A stretch of DNA of 64,000 nucleotides, taken from an uncultured Clostridia bacterium (lineage in GTDB: Bacteria; Bacillota; Clostridia; Oscillospirales; Ruminococcaceae). The translations under genes and the position numbers were made by a program. The notes below the pieces were generated by a model. That model saw nothing but the letters and a program-made list of their open reading frames with translations. It was not told the DNA's origin and made no database searches. Shown here piece by piece: positions 43,449 to 52,792 of the stretch. Positions within the stretch are counted from its first letter, which is position 1; every line of letters begins with the position of its first letter. The stretch lies in assembly GCA_947625195.1 (NCBI GenBank), contig CANQNK010000007.1, positions 1 to 64,000 on the forward strand. The letters run 5' to 3'.

Positions 43449-45676
43449 CTGAAGAACTTTCCGAGCTGTCCGGAGCGGTTGACAGCATAGTTTACAAAAA
43501 TGAAAATAACGGCTACTGTGTGCTTATACTCGACAACGGGTATGAGCCCGTAACTGTTGTAGGCGAACTCGGCAATATTGACGAGGGTGAAGAGCTTCGC
43601 CTTATGGGAAAGTATGTCGACCATCCTAAATTCGGGCCACAGTTTAAAGCCGAGGTATGCGAGCGGAGTATGCCGACTACTGCGGCGGCGATAAAAAAAT
43701 ATCTTTCAAGCGGCGTTATAAAGGGGATAGGTCACGTGCTTGCAAAAAAGATAGTTGACAGATTTGGCGATGAAACGCTGTATATAATCGAAAATCAGCC
43801 TGAAAAGCTTTGTGAGATAGACGGAATAACCAATAAAAAGTGTGAAAAAATAAGCGAGGAATTTCAAAGCGTAAACGGTGTCAAATCTCTTATGCGTCTG
43901 CTTGCAAATTACGGTATTTCGGCTTCATACGGTGCAAGGGCGTGGCGGCGCTGGGGTGCACAAGCGGAGGATGTAATAAATAAAAATCCTTATTCGCTTT
44001 GCACAGAGGGAATCGATCTGCCTTTTTTAAAGGCGGATTCAATTGCAGCAACCATTGAACTGCCGTATGACAATCCAAACAGAATAAAGGCGGGGATTAG
44101 AAGTATTCTTCGGGAAAACGCAAATGCCGGACATACCTGTCTTCCGAAGGACAAGCTTTGTAGTATAACGGTGGATTATTTAAGAGTTGAAAAGGAGCTT
44201 TTTGATGAGGCGCTTAAAGAAGAGCTTTCGGAAGAAAATCTTTACTCTTTTTTGAAAAAGCAAAGAGAATTCATTGCCCTTAAGGAGCTTTACATAGCTG
44301 AGGATTATATTTCACGCAGGCTTTGTCTTATGAAAGAGGTTTCTTATGACAGCAGGATAAACTTTGATGAGGTTATAGACCTTGTTGAACAGGAGGTTGG
44401 CATAAAGTATGAGGCCTTGCAGCGAAAGGCGATAAACACCGCGCTCTCATGTGGTTTTCTGGTGCTGACAGGCGGTCCAGGAACAGGTAAAACGACAACC
44501 CTAAACGCAATTATTTCGCTGTTTTGCCAGCAGGGGCTAAATGTAATGATAACCGCTCCTACCGGCAGGGCGGCAAAGAGAATTTCTGACCTTACAGGGT
44601 TTGAGGCAAAAACCGTTCACCGCCTGCTTGAGGTTGGCTTTACTGCCGATGACAGACCCAGATTCAACAAAAACGAAAACAGTCCGCTTGACTGCGATGT
44701 ACTGGTAATTGACGAGATGTCGATGGTGGATGCGCAGCTTTTTGAGTCTCTTTTGCGGGCACTTAAGATAAACTGCAAGCTTATTTTGGTCGGCGACAGC
44801 GACCAACTGCCTTCTGTGGGAGCGGGAAATGTTCTCAAGGACATAATAGACAGCCAGATAGTTCCGACTATTGAGCTTAAGGAAATTTTCAGACAGGCAC
44901 AGAAAAGTGCGATTGTAGTTAACGCTCACAGAATTGTAAAAGGAGAGGATATAGACTTAAAGCGAAAGGATAACGATATGTTTTTCTTTCAGCGGCTTGA
45001 GTTTGACGATTTGCAGCAGCTTGTGGTAGATCTAGTGACCGACAGACTTCCCAAGGCGTACGGATATACCGCAAGCGACAACATACAGGTGCTTTCTCCG
45101 ACCAGAAAAGGCCCTGCGGGAACGACGGCGCTTAACAATCAGCTGCAGTTAAGGCTTAATCCACCCGCGCGTAACAAACCAGAGATCAAGACGCTTAACG
45201 CAGTGTTCAGACTTGGCGACAAGGTTATGCAGGTTAAAAACAACTATGACATAACGTGGTCGAAGGACAAGGAACATGGCGCGGGAATTTTTAACGGAGA
45301 TATCGGGATTATAATCGAAGTGAAAAAAGCAGCAGGAATGCTTAAAATCGATTTTGACGGCAGAGTATGCAATTACCCGTCTTCGGCGCTGGATCAGCTT
45401 GAGCTTGCATATGCCGTTACGGTTCACAAAAGTCAGGGAAGTGAGTTTGACGTTGTGATACTCTCTGTTCTCGGCGGATACGATAAGCTTTACTACCGAA
45501 ATCTTTTGTACACGGCGGTAACTCGCGCTAAAAAAATGCTTATCATCGTTGGTTCTGCGGCCAGAGTGAAGTATATGATAGACAATAATCGCAGAACTCT
45601 AAGATATACTCTTTTAAAGAATATGCTTTTGATCGACAGGTCTAAGGAGCTTCTGGCTGATGACGACTTTGAGTAA
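43445..45676 (+). CDS. recD2: RecD2, ATP-dependent 5'-3' DNA helicase
   Basis: This superfamily 1B helicase works in repair and fork restart without RecBC. The long N-terminal part (about 1-330), with an OB-like start and helix-hairpin-helix region ending at GIGHVLAKKIVDRFG, is the mark of RecD2 rather than RecD. Helicase motifs are LTGGPGTGKTTTLNA (about 341-355), TAPTGRAAKRI, DVLVIDEMSMVD, LVGDSDQLPSVGAGNV, the late AVTVHKSQGSEFD, and LLYTAVTRAKK. It has 743 residues. The comF gene overlaps its last 17 bases. Confidence 0.96.
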   Translation: MTEELSELSGAVDSIVYKNENNGYCVLILDNGYEPVTVVGELGNIDEGEELRLMGKYVDHPKFGPQFKAEVCERSMPTTAAAIKKYLSSGVIKGIGHVLAKKIVDRFGDETLYIIENQPEKLCEIDGITNKKCEKISEEFQSVNGVKSLMRLLANYGISASYGARAWRRWGAQAEDVINKNPYSLCTEGIDLPFLKADSIAATIELPYDNPNRIKAGIRSILRENANAGHTCLPKDKLCSITVDYLRVEKELFDEALKEELSEENLYSFLKKQREFIALKELYIAEDYISRRLCLMKEVSYDSRINFDEVIDLVEQEVGIKYEALQRKAINTALSCGFLVLTGGPGTGKTTTLNAIISLFCQQGLNVMITAPTGRAAKRISDLTGFEAKTVHRLLEVGFTADDRPRFNKNENSPLDCDVLVIDEMSMVDAQLFESLLRALKINCKLILVGDSDQLPSVGAGNVLKDIIDSQIVPTIELKEIFRQAQKSAIVVNAHRIVKGEDIDLKRKDNDMFFFQRLEFDDLQQLVVDLVTDRLPKAYGYTASDNIQVLSPTRKGPAGTTALNNQLQLRLNPPARNKPEIKTLNAVFRLGDKVMQVKNNYDITWSKDKEHGAGIFNGDIGIIIEVKKAAGMLKIDFDGRVCNYPSSALDQLELAYAVTVHKSQGSEFDVVILSVLGGYDKLYYRNLLYTAVTRAKKMLIIVGSAARVKYMIDNNRRTLRYTLLKNMLLIDRSKELLADDDFE

Positions 45677-46346
45677 AATTTCAAACTTTGTTCTGGATTT
45701 ATTTTTCCCTGCCCGCTGTGCGCTCTGTGACAGAATCGTAAAATACGATGAATGTGTATGCAAGGACTGCCTGTCAAAAATAATTTACTATGATAACTAT
45801 TGCAGGGCCTGCGGCTTTACCGATTGCAGATGCGAAAGTAAGCCGGGCTATGACAAAGCATTGTGTATGGGAATATATGACGGCGTTTTGAAAGAAGGTA
45901 TTTTAAGATTAAAAACTAAGATGTCGCAGCAGATGTGCCGATTTTTCGCTGATTGGGTAAAACATCTGCCAGAATCAGACGGCGTTGATGTAGTAACGTT
46001 TGTTCCTATGACGAAGCAAAGATACAGAGAAAGCGGATTTAACCATGCAAAGGCTCTTGCGAAATATGTGTCAATTGCAATAGACAAGCCTCTTGTCGTT
46101 AACGCGCTTGTTAAGACAAAAGATTATACACATCACAAGCTTTCCGCAAATGAGCGCAGAGAACGTGTTAAGGACGCATATCAGTGCGCAAGCGGTGAAA
46201 ATGTATCTGGTAAAACAGTTATGCTTATCGATGATATTATGACAACGGGTGCAACGCTTGATAAATGCGCAAAGCTTATCAGGGATATGGGAGCTAAGAG
46301 CGTTGTATGCTTTTGCGTAGCAAAGGTTGAAAGAAGAGAATTCTAA
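45660..46346 (+). CDS. comF: ComF family phosphoribosyltransferase-like protein
   Basis: The 228-residue product starts with zinc-finger cysteines CALCDRIVKYDECVCKDC and a second pair group in CRACGFTDCRC. It then has a type I phosphoribosyltransferase fold with VTFVPMTKQRYRESGFNHA and the PRPP loop VMLIDDIMTTGATL (about 184-197). ComF homologues act in DNA uptake or recombination in naturally competent bacteria; the enzyme reaction is unproved. AAGGAG lies 10 bases before the ATG. The overlap with recD2 supports a DNA-processing role. Confidence 0.9.
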   Translation: MTTLSKISNFVLDLFFPARCALCDRIVKYDECVCKDCLSKIIYYDNYCRACGFTDCRCESKPGYDKALCMGIYDGVLKEGILRLKTKMSQQMCRFFADWVKHLPESDGVDVVTFVPMTKQRYRESGFNHAKALAKYVSIAIDKPLVVNALVKTKDYTHHKLSANERRERVKDAYQCASGENVSGKTVMLIDDIMTTGATLDKCAKLIRDMGAKSVVCFCVAKVERREF

Positions 46347-46424
46347 AAAGTCATATAAAAACAAAATAAATAAAATTGTACATATGTTGATTAAAAGTTT
46401 GTATAAAAATCATATTAAAAGCAC

Positions 46425-46453
46425 TTGTAAAATTCTGCATTTTATGATATAAT
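46425..46453 (+). promoter_or_regulatory. Extended -10 promoter of the Na+-pump gene pair
   Basis: TTGTAA (46425-46430), a 17-base spacer and TATAAT (46448-46453), with TGA directly before the -10 box. The TG motif makes it an extended -10 promoter. Confidence 0.7.
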
Positions 46454-46495
46454 TATTTCGAAATTTTTTAAGAGGTAAAATTAGGAGAGATTGAA

Positions 46496-46909
46496 ATGTC
46501 AGCTTATCAGACTGTATTGGCATCAAATGAAATGACACCCAGCTATGTTGCCGATGTTGTAATAACGGGATTGGTTGTGGTTTTTTCGTGCCTTGTTATA
46601 TTAGTTTTGTTTTTATACTTTATGGGTTTGATTTTTAACAGAAATAAAAAGAATAAGAAAAAAGATAAAATTACCGTTTCCGACTCGACGCCAAGCGTGG
46701 GGCATAATTCCGTTAAAGCGCCTGGTGTTACAGCGCCTGTTAAGGGCGGAATAAGTGGTGATGTGGTAGCTGCAATATCTGCCGCGATTGCGATGATAGG
46801 CGAGAAAGCAGGTAAAAAGCTTTTTGTCAGGCGAATAACAAGGTCATCCAAGCGGGGAGTAAATCCCTGGGCACAGGCAGGAAAAATTGATAACACAAGA
46901 CCGTTTTAG
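46496..46909 (+). CDS. Na+-pumping decarboxylase gamma subunit (OadG-like)
   Basis: The 137-residue protein has one transmembrane helix (about 19-48), a basic stretch FNRNKKNKKKDK, a linker rich in Ser, Pro and Val, then GDVVAAISAAIAMIGEKAG and the C-terminal family motif VNPWAQAGKIDNTRPF. The gamma subunit anchors and assembles the alpha and beta subunits of biotin-dependent decarboxylase pumps and may bind zinc. It is directly followed by the beta subunit gene. AGGAGA precedes the ATG. No alpha (carboxyltransferase) or biotin-carrier gene is in the window. Confidence 0.85.
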   Translation: MSAYQTVLASNEMTPSYVADVVITGLVVVFSCLVILVLFLYFMGLIFNRNKKNKKKDKITVSDSTPSVGHNSVKAPGVTAPVKGGISGDVVAAISAAIAMIGEKAGKKLFVRRITRSSKRGVNPWAQAGKIDNTRPF

Positions 46910-46934
46910 CGATTGAAAGGAATGAATCTTACAA

Positions 46935-48149
46935 ATGATAGATAAGTTTTTGGATACCATAGTCGATATCGCTCAGGAGTCGGGAATTGCCGGATTTTTG
47001 GCAAACGGCGGCTGGAAAAACCTTGTGATGATCGGTATTTCGTTTATATTCATGTACCTTGCTATCGGAAAAGGTTTTGAGCCGCTTCTGCTGCTTCCTA
47101 TATCTTTTGGAATGATGCTTACTAATCTTCCGTTTACGGAAATGTATCACCCCGATCTTTGGAATATTTCAGGCGGTGCATCGATCGATTTCGGCAAGGT
47201 ACTGCACGACGGAGGGCTTTTGGATATTCTGTATATGGGTGTAAAACTTCAGATTTATCCGCCTTTGATATTCTTGGGAATAGGTGCTATGACTGATTTT
47301 GCACCGCTTATTGCAAATCCTAAAAGCTTTCTTCTGGGCGCGGCTGCACAGGGTGGAATTTTCTTCACATTTATAGGTGCGGCAATTCTCGGATTCACTT
47401 CGGCGGAGGCAGGCTCTATCGCAATTATCGGAGGCGCTGACGGCCCTACGGCAATTTTTGTCTCGTCAAGGCTGCTTTCAGGAGACGGTGCGACAGGCTC
47501 TATAGATACGGGAACAATAGCACTTGCGGCTTACACCTATATGGCTTTGGTGCCTATTATTCAGCCGCCTATTATGAAGGCTCTGACAACCAAGAAGGAA
47601 AGAGCCGTCAAGATGGGACAGCTTCGTCCCGTTTCAAAGACGGAAAGGGTAATATTCCCGATTGCTGTTACCATTGTTATTGCACTTCTGGTTCCTTCGG
47701 CAGCACCTCTTGTAGGAATGCTGATGCTGGGTAATCTTTTGAAAGAGAGCGGAGTATGCGACCGCCTTGTAAAAACTGCTCAGAACGAGCTTATGAACAT
47801 AATCACAATATTCCTGGGTGTTTCTGTTGGAGCTACAACGACGGCAGATAAAATCATGAACACAAAGTTTTTGGGAGTAATCATTCTCGGCGTTCTGGCT
47901 TTCTGTTTAGGAACGGCCTGCGGCGTGCTGTTCGGAAAACTTATGTATATTTTCTCTAAAGGCAAGGTAAATCCGCTAATCGGTTCTGCGGGAGTTTCCG
48001 CTGTTCCTATGGCTGCCAGAGTTTCGCAGAAGGTCGGTCAGCAGGAGAATCCGACAAACTATCTGCTTATGCACGCTATGGGTCCAAATGTTGCCGGAGT
48101 TATCGGTTCAGCCGTTGCAGCGGGTGTGCTTTTGAGTATCTGCGTTTGA
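46935..48149 (+). CDS. Na+-translocating decarboxylase beta subunit (OadB/GcdB type)
   Basis: The beta subunit is the membrane part that decarboxylates carboxybiotin and exports Na+. The 404-residue product has about ten hydrophobic helices and the signature blocks GFEPLLLLPISFGMMLTNLP, the Asp-bearing GGADGPTAIFVSSRL and YTYMALVPIIQPPIMKAL, plus GVSVGATTTADKI. The parent enzyme could be oxaloacetate, methylmalonyl-CoA or glutaconyl-CoA decarboxylase; the beta subunit alone cannot tell which. A coupled alpha subunit must be encoded elsewhere if the pump is functional. Confidence 0.93.
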   Translation: MIDKFLDTIVDIAQESGIAGFLANGGWKNLVMIGISFIFMYLAIGKGFEPLLLLPISFGMMLTNLPFTEMYHPDLWNISGGASIDFGKVLHDGGLLDILYMGVKLQIYPPLIFLGIGAMTDFAPLIANPKSFLLGAAAQGGIFFTFIGAAILGFTSAEAGSIAIIGGADGPTAIFVSSRLLSGDGATGSIDTGTIALAAYTYMALVPIIQPPIMKALTTKKERAVKMGQLRPVSKTERVIFPIAVTIVIALLVPSAAPLVGMLMLGNLLKESGVCDRLVKTAQNELMNIITIFLGVSVGATTTADKIMNTKFLGVIILGVLAFCLGTACGVLFGKLMYIFSKGKVNPLIGSAGVSAVPMAARVSQKVGQQENPTNYLLMHAMGPNVAGVIGSAVAAGVLLSICV

Positions 48150-48182
48150 TTTTAATATAAGCAATGTTGAAGATTTATTATG

Positions 48183-48215
48183 ACACCGGCCGGTTTTTCG
48201 ACCGGTGTTGTTGGC
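48183..48215 (+). terminator. Hairpin after the Na+-pump pair
   Basis: ACACCGGCCG (48183-48192) pairs with CGACCGGTGT (48199-48208) with one mismatch and a 6-base loop, followed by TGTTG rather than a T run. It is probably a weak terminator. Confidence 0.5.
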
Positions 48216-48250
48216 TTGTGGCTTGTCTGAATATGTGAGGAGGAAATTAT

Positions 48251-48835
48251 ATGAACAAAAGTGGTTTCTTTGCGATGATTTCGCGCATGAAATATATAAA
48301 CAGATGGAGCCTTATGCGAAACACCGTTTCAGAGAATTTATCCGAACATAGCCTTGAGGTTGCTTTTATAGCACATCTTTTGTGCGTGCTGAGAAATAAG
48401 CGCTTTGGCGGAAATGTGAATGCAGAAAAGGCGGCGCTTATCGCAATGTATCACGACACTACAGAGATCATAACGGGTGATCTTCCTACTCCTGTCAAAT
48501 ACTATAACAGTGATATCAGAAGTGCTTATTCCGATATTGAAAGGAATGCGGCAGATAAGCTTATATCCCAGCTTCCTGAGGATCTGCGTGATGAATATGC
48601 TCTTATTATTTCAGGCGGCGATGACGCAGATATAAAAGAGCTTGTAAAGGCTGCTGACAAAATCTCAGCACTTATAAAATGTATTGAGGAACGGCAGATG
48701 GGTAACACCGATTTTAAAGAGGCAGAGGCGGCAACCTTAAAAATCATAAAGGATATGCATTTAAAAGAGGCGGACATATTTTTGGATGAATTTATGGAGG
48801 GCTACGGGCTTACACTCGATCAGCTGACCAAATAA
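48251..48835 (+). CDS. yfbR: YfbR-like HD-domain 5'-deoxynucleotidase
   Basis: An HD-fold metal phosphohydrolase of 194 residues. ISRMKYINRWSLMRNT and ENLSEHSLEVAFIAHLL give the family start; the HD motif is MYHDTTEIITGDLPTPVKY, and the last Asp ligand is near AADKISALIKCIEERQMGN. YfbR removes phosphate from deoxynucleoside monophosphates and adjusts dNMP pools. GAGGAGG precedes the ATG. The convergent rex gene is separated by a bidirectional terminator. Confidence 0.92.
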   Translation: MNKSGFFAMISRMKYINRWSLMRNTVSENLSEHSLEVAFIAHLLCVLRNKRFGGNVNAEKAALIAMYHDTTEIITGDLPTPVKYYNSDIRSAYSDIERNAADKLISQLPEDLRDEYALIISGGDDADIKELVKAADKISALIKCIEERQMGNTDFKEAEAATLKIIKDMHLKEADIFLDEFMEGYGLTLDQLTK

Positions 48836-48840
48836 AACAC

Positions 48841-48874
48841 GGGCATGGAACTAAATTCCATGCCCTTAATTTTT
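48841..48874. terminator. Bidirectional terminator between yfbR and rex
   Basis: GGGCATGGAA (48841-48850) and TTCCATGCCC (48856-48865) form a perfect 10-bp stem with a 5-base loop. The plus side runs into TTAATTTTT. The minus side has GTGTTTT, so it can serve both converging genes. Confidence 0.9.
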
Positions 48875-48908
48875 GTCTAAAAGCTAATCACTTGGCGGAT
48901 ATAATGTT

Positions 48909-49544
48909 TTACAGTTTATTATTCGTTCTGTACTTAAGCGTCATCAAGCTGTCGCCGAGGTGTACGTTTTCAACAATAATACCGTCAAAGTGAACATTGA
49001 GATCAAAGTGAGAAAAGTTCCAAAATGATGTAACGCCGGCACCTATAAGCCTTTCTGCAACGCCGTATGCCTGTGACTTGGGTATGCACAATATTGCAAT
49101 TTCCGGCTTGTGGGTTTTGCAAAAGTATGAAAGCTCTGTCATATCACAAACCTTCATCCCGGCAATATCCTGTCCTACAAGCTTGTTGTCAATGTCGAAA
49201 AGACCGATAAGCTCGCATCCGCGCTTGGAAAAATTCACCTGTGTAGCGATTGCTTTTCCGATATTACCCACACCGATAAGTATTACCTTAAGCCTTTGTT
49301 CAACGCCCAGAATATGTCCGATCTCATTGTACAGATCAGACACATTGTACCCGTAGCCTTGCTGACCGAACCCGCCGAAGTGGTTTAAGTCCTGCCGTAT
49401 TTGCGAGGCGGTAAGCTTCATACGGCCCGCAAGCTCTGATGATGATATTCTTAACACTCCCTCGCGCTTAAGTTCCTCCAGATTTGAATAATATCTGGGA
49501 AGCCGTTTTACAACAGGAAGCGATATACCGCTGTTTTTAGCCAT
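48909..49544 (-). CDS. rex: Rex, redox-sensing transcriptional repressor
   Basis: Rex is a dimeric repressor that binds DNA with NAD+ and leaves it when NADH rises. The N-terminal winged helix (about 1-80) contains LPVVKRLPRYYSNLEEL and SSSELAGRMKLTASQIRQDL, including the DNA-contact region ending in FGQQGYGYNV. The Rossmann domain has ILIGVGNIGKAI (about 85-98) and the signature ending GVTSFWNFSHFDL. The length is 211. It is the last gene of acn-icd-rex, 8 bases after icd. A Rex-type palindrome on the acn promoter predicts autoregulation. Confidence 0.97.
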   Translation of the reverse strand: MAKNSGISLPVVKRLPRYYSNLEELKREGVLRISSSELAGRMKLTASQIRQDLNHFGGFGQQGYGYNVSDLYNEIGHILGVEQRLKVILIGVGNIGKAIATQVNFSKRGCELIGLFDIDNKLVGQDIAGMKVCDMTELSYFCKTHKPEIAILCIPKSQAYGVAERLIGAGVTSFWNFSHFDLNVHFDGIIVENVHLGDSLMTLKYRTNNKL

Positions 49545-49552
49545 TTTGATTA

Positions 49553-50770
49553 TTAGCTCATCATCTCGTCAAGGCGAGCGCCGATCTCTTTAAGAAATGT
49601 CTCAGAATCCACCTTTTTCTTATTCTCAAGGCTTGAGAGAAGATAGAGATCTCCTGTCATAATGCCGTCCTCAATGGTCTTGATTGTTGCTTTTTCAAGC
49701 TTATCGGCATAGTCGATAAGGTCGTCAAGACCGTCAAGCTCACCGCGCTTTCTGAGCGCTCCGCTCCAGGCAAAAATCGTAGCAACAGAGTTTGTTGAAG
49801 TTTCCTCGCCTTTAAGATACTTGTAGTAGTGGCGCTGTACCGTTCCGTGAGCAGCCTCATACTCGTAAATGCCGTCAGGAGATATAAGGACAGACGTCAT
49901 CATAGCCAGCGAACCGTATGCAGTCGATACCATATCGCTCATAACGTCGCCGTCGTAATTCTTGCAGGCCCATATATATCCGCCGTTTGAGCGTATTACT
50001 CTTGCTACGGCGTCGTCGATGAGCGTGTAGAAATATTCGATCCCCAGCGCCTCGTACCTATCCTTATACTCCTTTTCGTATATCTCCCCGAAAATATCCT
50101 TAAATCTGTGATCGTATTTTTTGGATATCGTGTCCTTAGTCGCAAACCAGACATCCTGCTTTAAATCAAGTCCGTAGTTAAAGCACGCTCTGGCAAAGCC
50201 GGCTATGCTCTCGTCCTTGTTGTGAAGTCCCTGAATGATTCCGTCTGAGTCGGTGAAGTCGTAAATTTCCTGTCTTGTTTCGTTGCCGTTTTCATCTGTT
50301 ACGATAAGCTCCGCCTTTGAGCCTTTTTGGACTTTCATTTCAGAGTTCTTATAAACATCTCCATACGCGTGACGTGCAATGGTTATCGGTTTTGTCCATG
50401 TGGGAATGTAAGGAGAAATTCCCTTGACAATTATCGGTGTTCTGAAAACAGTTCCGTCAAGTATTGCACGAATGGTACCGTTTGGCGATTTCCACATTTC
50501 CTTGAGATTGTATTCCGGCATTCTTGCGGCATTCGGAGTTATAGTCGCACATTTAACAGCCACACCGTATTTTTTGGTTGCCTCAGCCGAGTCTAACGTA
50601 ACCTTGTCGTTTGTCTCGTTTCGGCAGGGAAGTCCGAGGTCGTAATACTCAGTTTTAAGCTCAACATACGGTGTGATAAGAATGTCCTTTATCCACTTCC
50701 ACAATATTCTTGTCATCTCGTCGCCGTCCATTTCAACAAGCGGCGTTGCCATTTTAATTTTCTCTGTCAT
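49553..50770 (-). CDS. icd: NADP-dependent isocitrate dehydrogenase, eukaryote-like type
   Basis: This homodimeric enzyme converts isocitrate to 2-oxoglutarate and CO2 with NADP+. It is 405 residues and belongs to the eukaryote-like class: MVEMDGDEMTRILW-like start (VEMDGDEMTRILWKWIK), ATITPNAARMPEYNL, SPNGTIRAILDGTVFR, Lys/Tyr region YFYTLIDDAVARVI, WACKNYDGDVMSDM and the late YEAAHGTVQRHYYKYLKGEET. GGAGG precedes the ATG. It lies between acn and rex. With aconitase it forms the oxidative arm that supplies 2-oxoglutarate for glutamate synthesis; no citrate synthase gene is in the window. Confidence 0.95.
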   Translation of the reverse strand: MTEKIKMATPLVEMDGDEMTRILWKWIKDILITPYVELKTEYYDLGLPCRNETNDKVTLDSAEATKKYGVAVKCATITPNAARMPEYNLKEMWKSPNGTIRAILDGTVFRTPIIVKGISPYIPTWTKPITIARHAYGDVYKNSEMKVQKGSKAELIVTDENGNETRQEIYDFTDSDGIIQGLHNKDESIAGFARACFNYGLDLKQDVWFATKDTISKKYDHRFKDIFGEIYEKEYKDRYEALGIEYFYTLIDDAVARVIRSNGGYIWACKNYDGDVMSDMVSTAYGSLAMMTSVLISPDGIYEYEAAHGTVQRHYYKYLKGEETSTNSVATIFAWSGALRKRGELDGLDDLIDYADKLEKATIKTIEDGIMTGDLYLLSSLENKKKVDSETFLKEIGARLDEMMS

Positions 50771-50788
50771 AATTTTCCTCCGTCTTGA

Positions 50789-52729
50789 TTACTTTGCAAT
50801 AGACTCTCTGGTATAGTCAAGAAGTCCTCCGGCAAGTATAATATCCTTGGTTCTGCCAGAAAGCTCGCATAAAACGGGTATCTCAGTACCCTTTGTCTTA
50901 TTTATAAGAGTCAGTTGTTGTTTGCCGTCAATTATCTTTTGACGAACATTTTCAAGCAGAAGCTCATCGCCCTGACCTATCTTTTCGTAGTCCTCTTCAT
51001 TTACAAAAGTAAGCGGCAAAATGCCAGCGTTTATAAGATTTGCACGGTGGATTCTTGCAAAGCTTTTGACGAGCACAGCCTTGACGCCGAGATAAAGCGG
51101 AGCCAGCGCTGCGTGCTCTCTTGAAGAGCCCTGTCCGTAGTTTGAACCGCCTACAATTATGCTCTTTTTAAGCGTAAGCGCTCTTTCGGGGAAATCCTCG
51201 TCGCATACCGTAAAGCAATGCTTTGAAATTGCCGGTATGTTTGATCTTAACGGCAGAATCTTTGCGCCTGCCGGCATTATGTGGTCGGTAGTTATGTTGT
51301 CGCCAACCTTTAGAGAGCAGGCTGCGTCTATAGTATCTGCCAAAGGCTCTGTATTCGGGAAAGGCTTAATGTTCGGTCCTCTTAGAATTTCTACTTTGTC
51401 CATTTCTTCTACCGGAGCAGGCGGCACTATCATATTATCGTTGATCTCAAATACCTCCGGAAGCTTAAACTTTGGCATATCACCTAAAGTTCTCGGGTCT
51501 GTGAGGTATCCGTTAATTGCAGAAACAGCTGCAAGTTCAGGCGATACAAGATATATCTGTCCGTCCTTGGTTCCGCTTCTACCCTCAAAGTTTCTGTTAA
51601 AGGTTCTGAGCGATATTCCGCCCGAATTCGGAGACTGCCCCATTCCGATGCAAGGTCCGCAGGCAGATTCGAGAATTCTTGCACCTGCGTCGATCATAAC
51701 CGAAAGCGCACCGTTTTTGGCAAGCATATTTAGCACCTGCTTTGAGCCGGGAGCAATAGACAGAGAAACGTCTGGATGAACGGTTTTACCCTTTAATATA
51801 TAAGCAACCTTGAGCATATCCATTAGCGAAGAGTTTGTGCAGGAGCCAATGCAGACCTGATCTATTTTCATAGCGCCCAGTTCCTCAACGGTCTTTACGT
51901 TATCGGGAGAGTGAGGACACGCTGCTAAAGGCACAAGTGAAGACAGATCTATGTCTATAACCTCGTCATACTGTGCGTCTTCATCGGCAGAAAGCTCAGT
52001 CCAGACATCCGCACGGTTCTGCGCCTTTAAAAATTCCAGCGTTATCTCGTCGCTAGGGAATATAGATGTCGTAGCTCCAAGCTCAGCACCCATATTGGTT
52101 ATAGTGGCACGCTCAGGAACGGAAAGAGTCTTTACGCCAACACCCGTGTACTCGATTACCTTGCCAACGCCTCCTTTGACGGAAAGCCTTCTAAGTACCT
52201 CAAGAATAACGTCCTTTGCAGCAACCCACGGAGAAAGTTTTCCTGTAAGATTTACCTTTACAATTTTAGGGTAAGTGATATAATAAGCTCCGCCTCCCAT
52301 AGCTACCGCAACGTCAAGTCCGCCTGCGCCGATCGCTATCATGCCGATTCCTCCGCCTGTTGGCGTGTGGCTGTCAGAGCCGATAAGAGTTTTACCGGGA
52401 ACTCCGAAGCGTTCGAGGTGTACCTGATGGCAGATACCGTTACCGGGACGTGAAAAATATATTCCGTGCTTTCTTGCAACAGATCCTATAAAGCGGTGGT
52501 CGTCAGCGTTTTCAAATCCTGACTGAAGCGTGTTATGATCGATGTATGCAACGCTTCTCTCGGTTTTTACTCTCGGAACGCCCATAGCCTCGTATTCAAG
52601 ATATGCCATGGTTCCGGTTGCGTCCTGGGTTAATGTCTGGTCAATTTTTATGCCAATTTCAGAACCCTTTTTAAATTCTCCGTCAACAAGATGGTTCTTG
52701 AGAATTTTTTCAGTCAAAGTAAGACCCAT
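50789..52729 (-). CDS. acn: Aconitate hydratase, short (Aquifex-like) type
   Basis: Aconitase isomerises citrate to isocitrate with a 4Fe-4S cluster. The cysteine ligands lie in VCIGSCTNSSL (about 290-300) and ESACGPCIGMGQSP (about 355-368), the usual C...CxxC set. SDSHTPTGGGIGMIAIG and KSFARIHRANLINAGILPL are catalytic or substrate regions, and NYGQGSSREHAAL marks the swivel domain. At 646 residues it is much shorter than AcnA (about 890) and matches the bacterial short class. GAAAGGA precedes the ATG. It is first in the acn-icd-rex operon, whose promoter carries a Rex box. Confidence 0.95.
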   Translation of the reverse strand: MGLTLTEKILKNHLVDGEFKKGSEIGIKIDQTLTQDATGTMAYLEYEAMGVPRVKTERSVAYIDHNTLQSGFENADDHRFIGSVARKHGIYFSRPGNGICHQVHLERFGVPGKTLIGSDSHTPTGGGIGMIAIGAGGLDVAVAMGGGAYYITYPKIVKVNLTGKLSPWVAAKDVILEVLRRLSVKGGVGKVIEYTGVGVKTLSVPERATITNMGAELGATTSIFPSDEITLEFLKAQNRADVWTELSADEDAQYDEVIDIDLSSLVPLAACPHSPDNVKTVEELGAMKIDQVCIGSCTNSSLMDMLKVAYILKGKTVHPDVSLSIAPGSKQVLNMLAKNGALSVMIDAGARILESACGPCIGMGQSPNSGGISLRTFNRNFEGRSGTKDGQIYLVSPELAAVSAINGYLTDPRTLGDMPKFKLPEVFEINDNMIVPPAPVEEMDKVEILRGPNIKPFPNTEPLADTIDAACSLKVGDNITTDHIMPAGAKILPLRSNIPAISKHCFTVCDEDFPERALTLKKSIIVGGSNYGQGSSREHAALAPLYLGVKAVLVKSFARIHRANLINAGILPLTFVNEEDYEKIGQGDELLLENVRQKIIDGKQQLTLINKTKGTEIPVLCELSGRTKDIILAGGLLDYTRESIAK

Positions 52730-52792
52730 AAAATCAATCCTTTCATTAGTAATAAGCGCGTTTTTGAAAAATCCGCTTTTATGTATACATAT

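Noticed and set aside
51159-51779. 206-codon open frame on the plus strand
   Set aside because: It is antisense to the conserved aconitase core, so it is a shadow.
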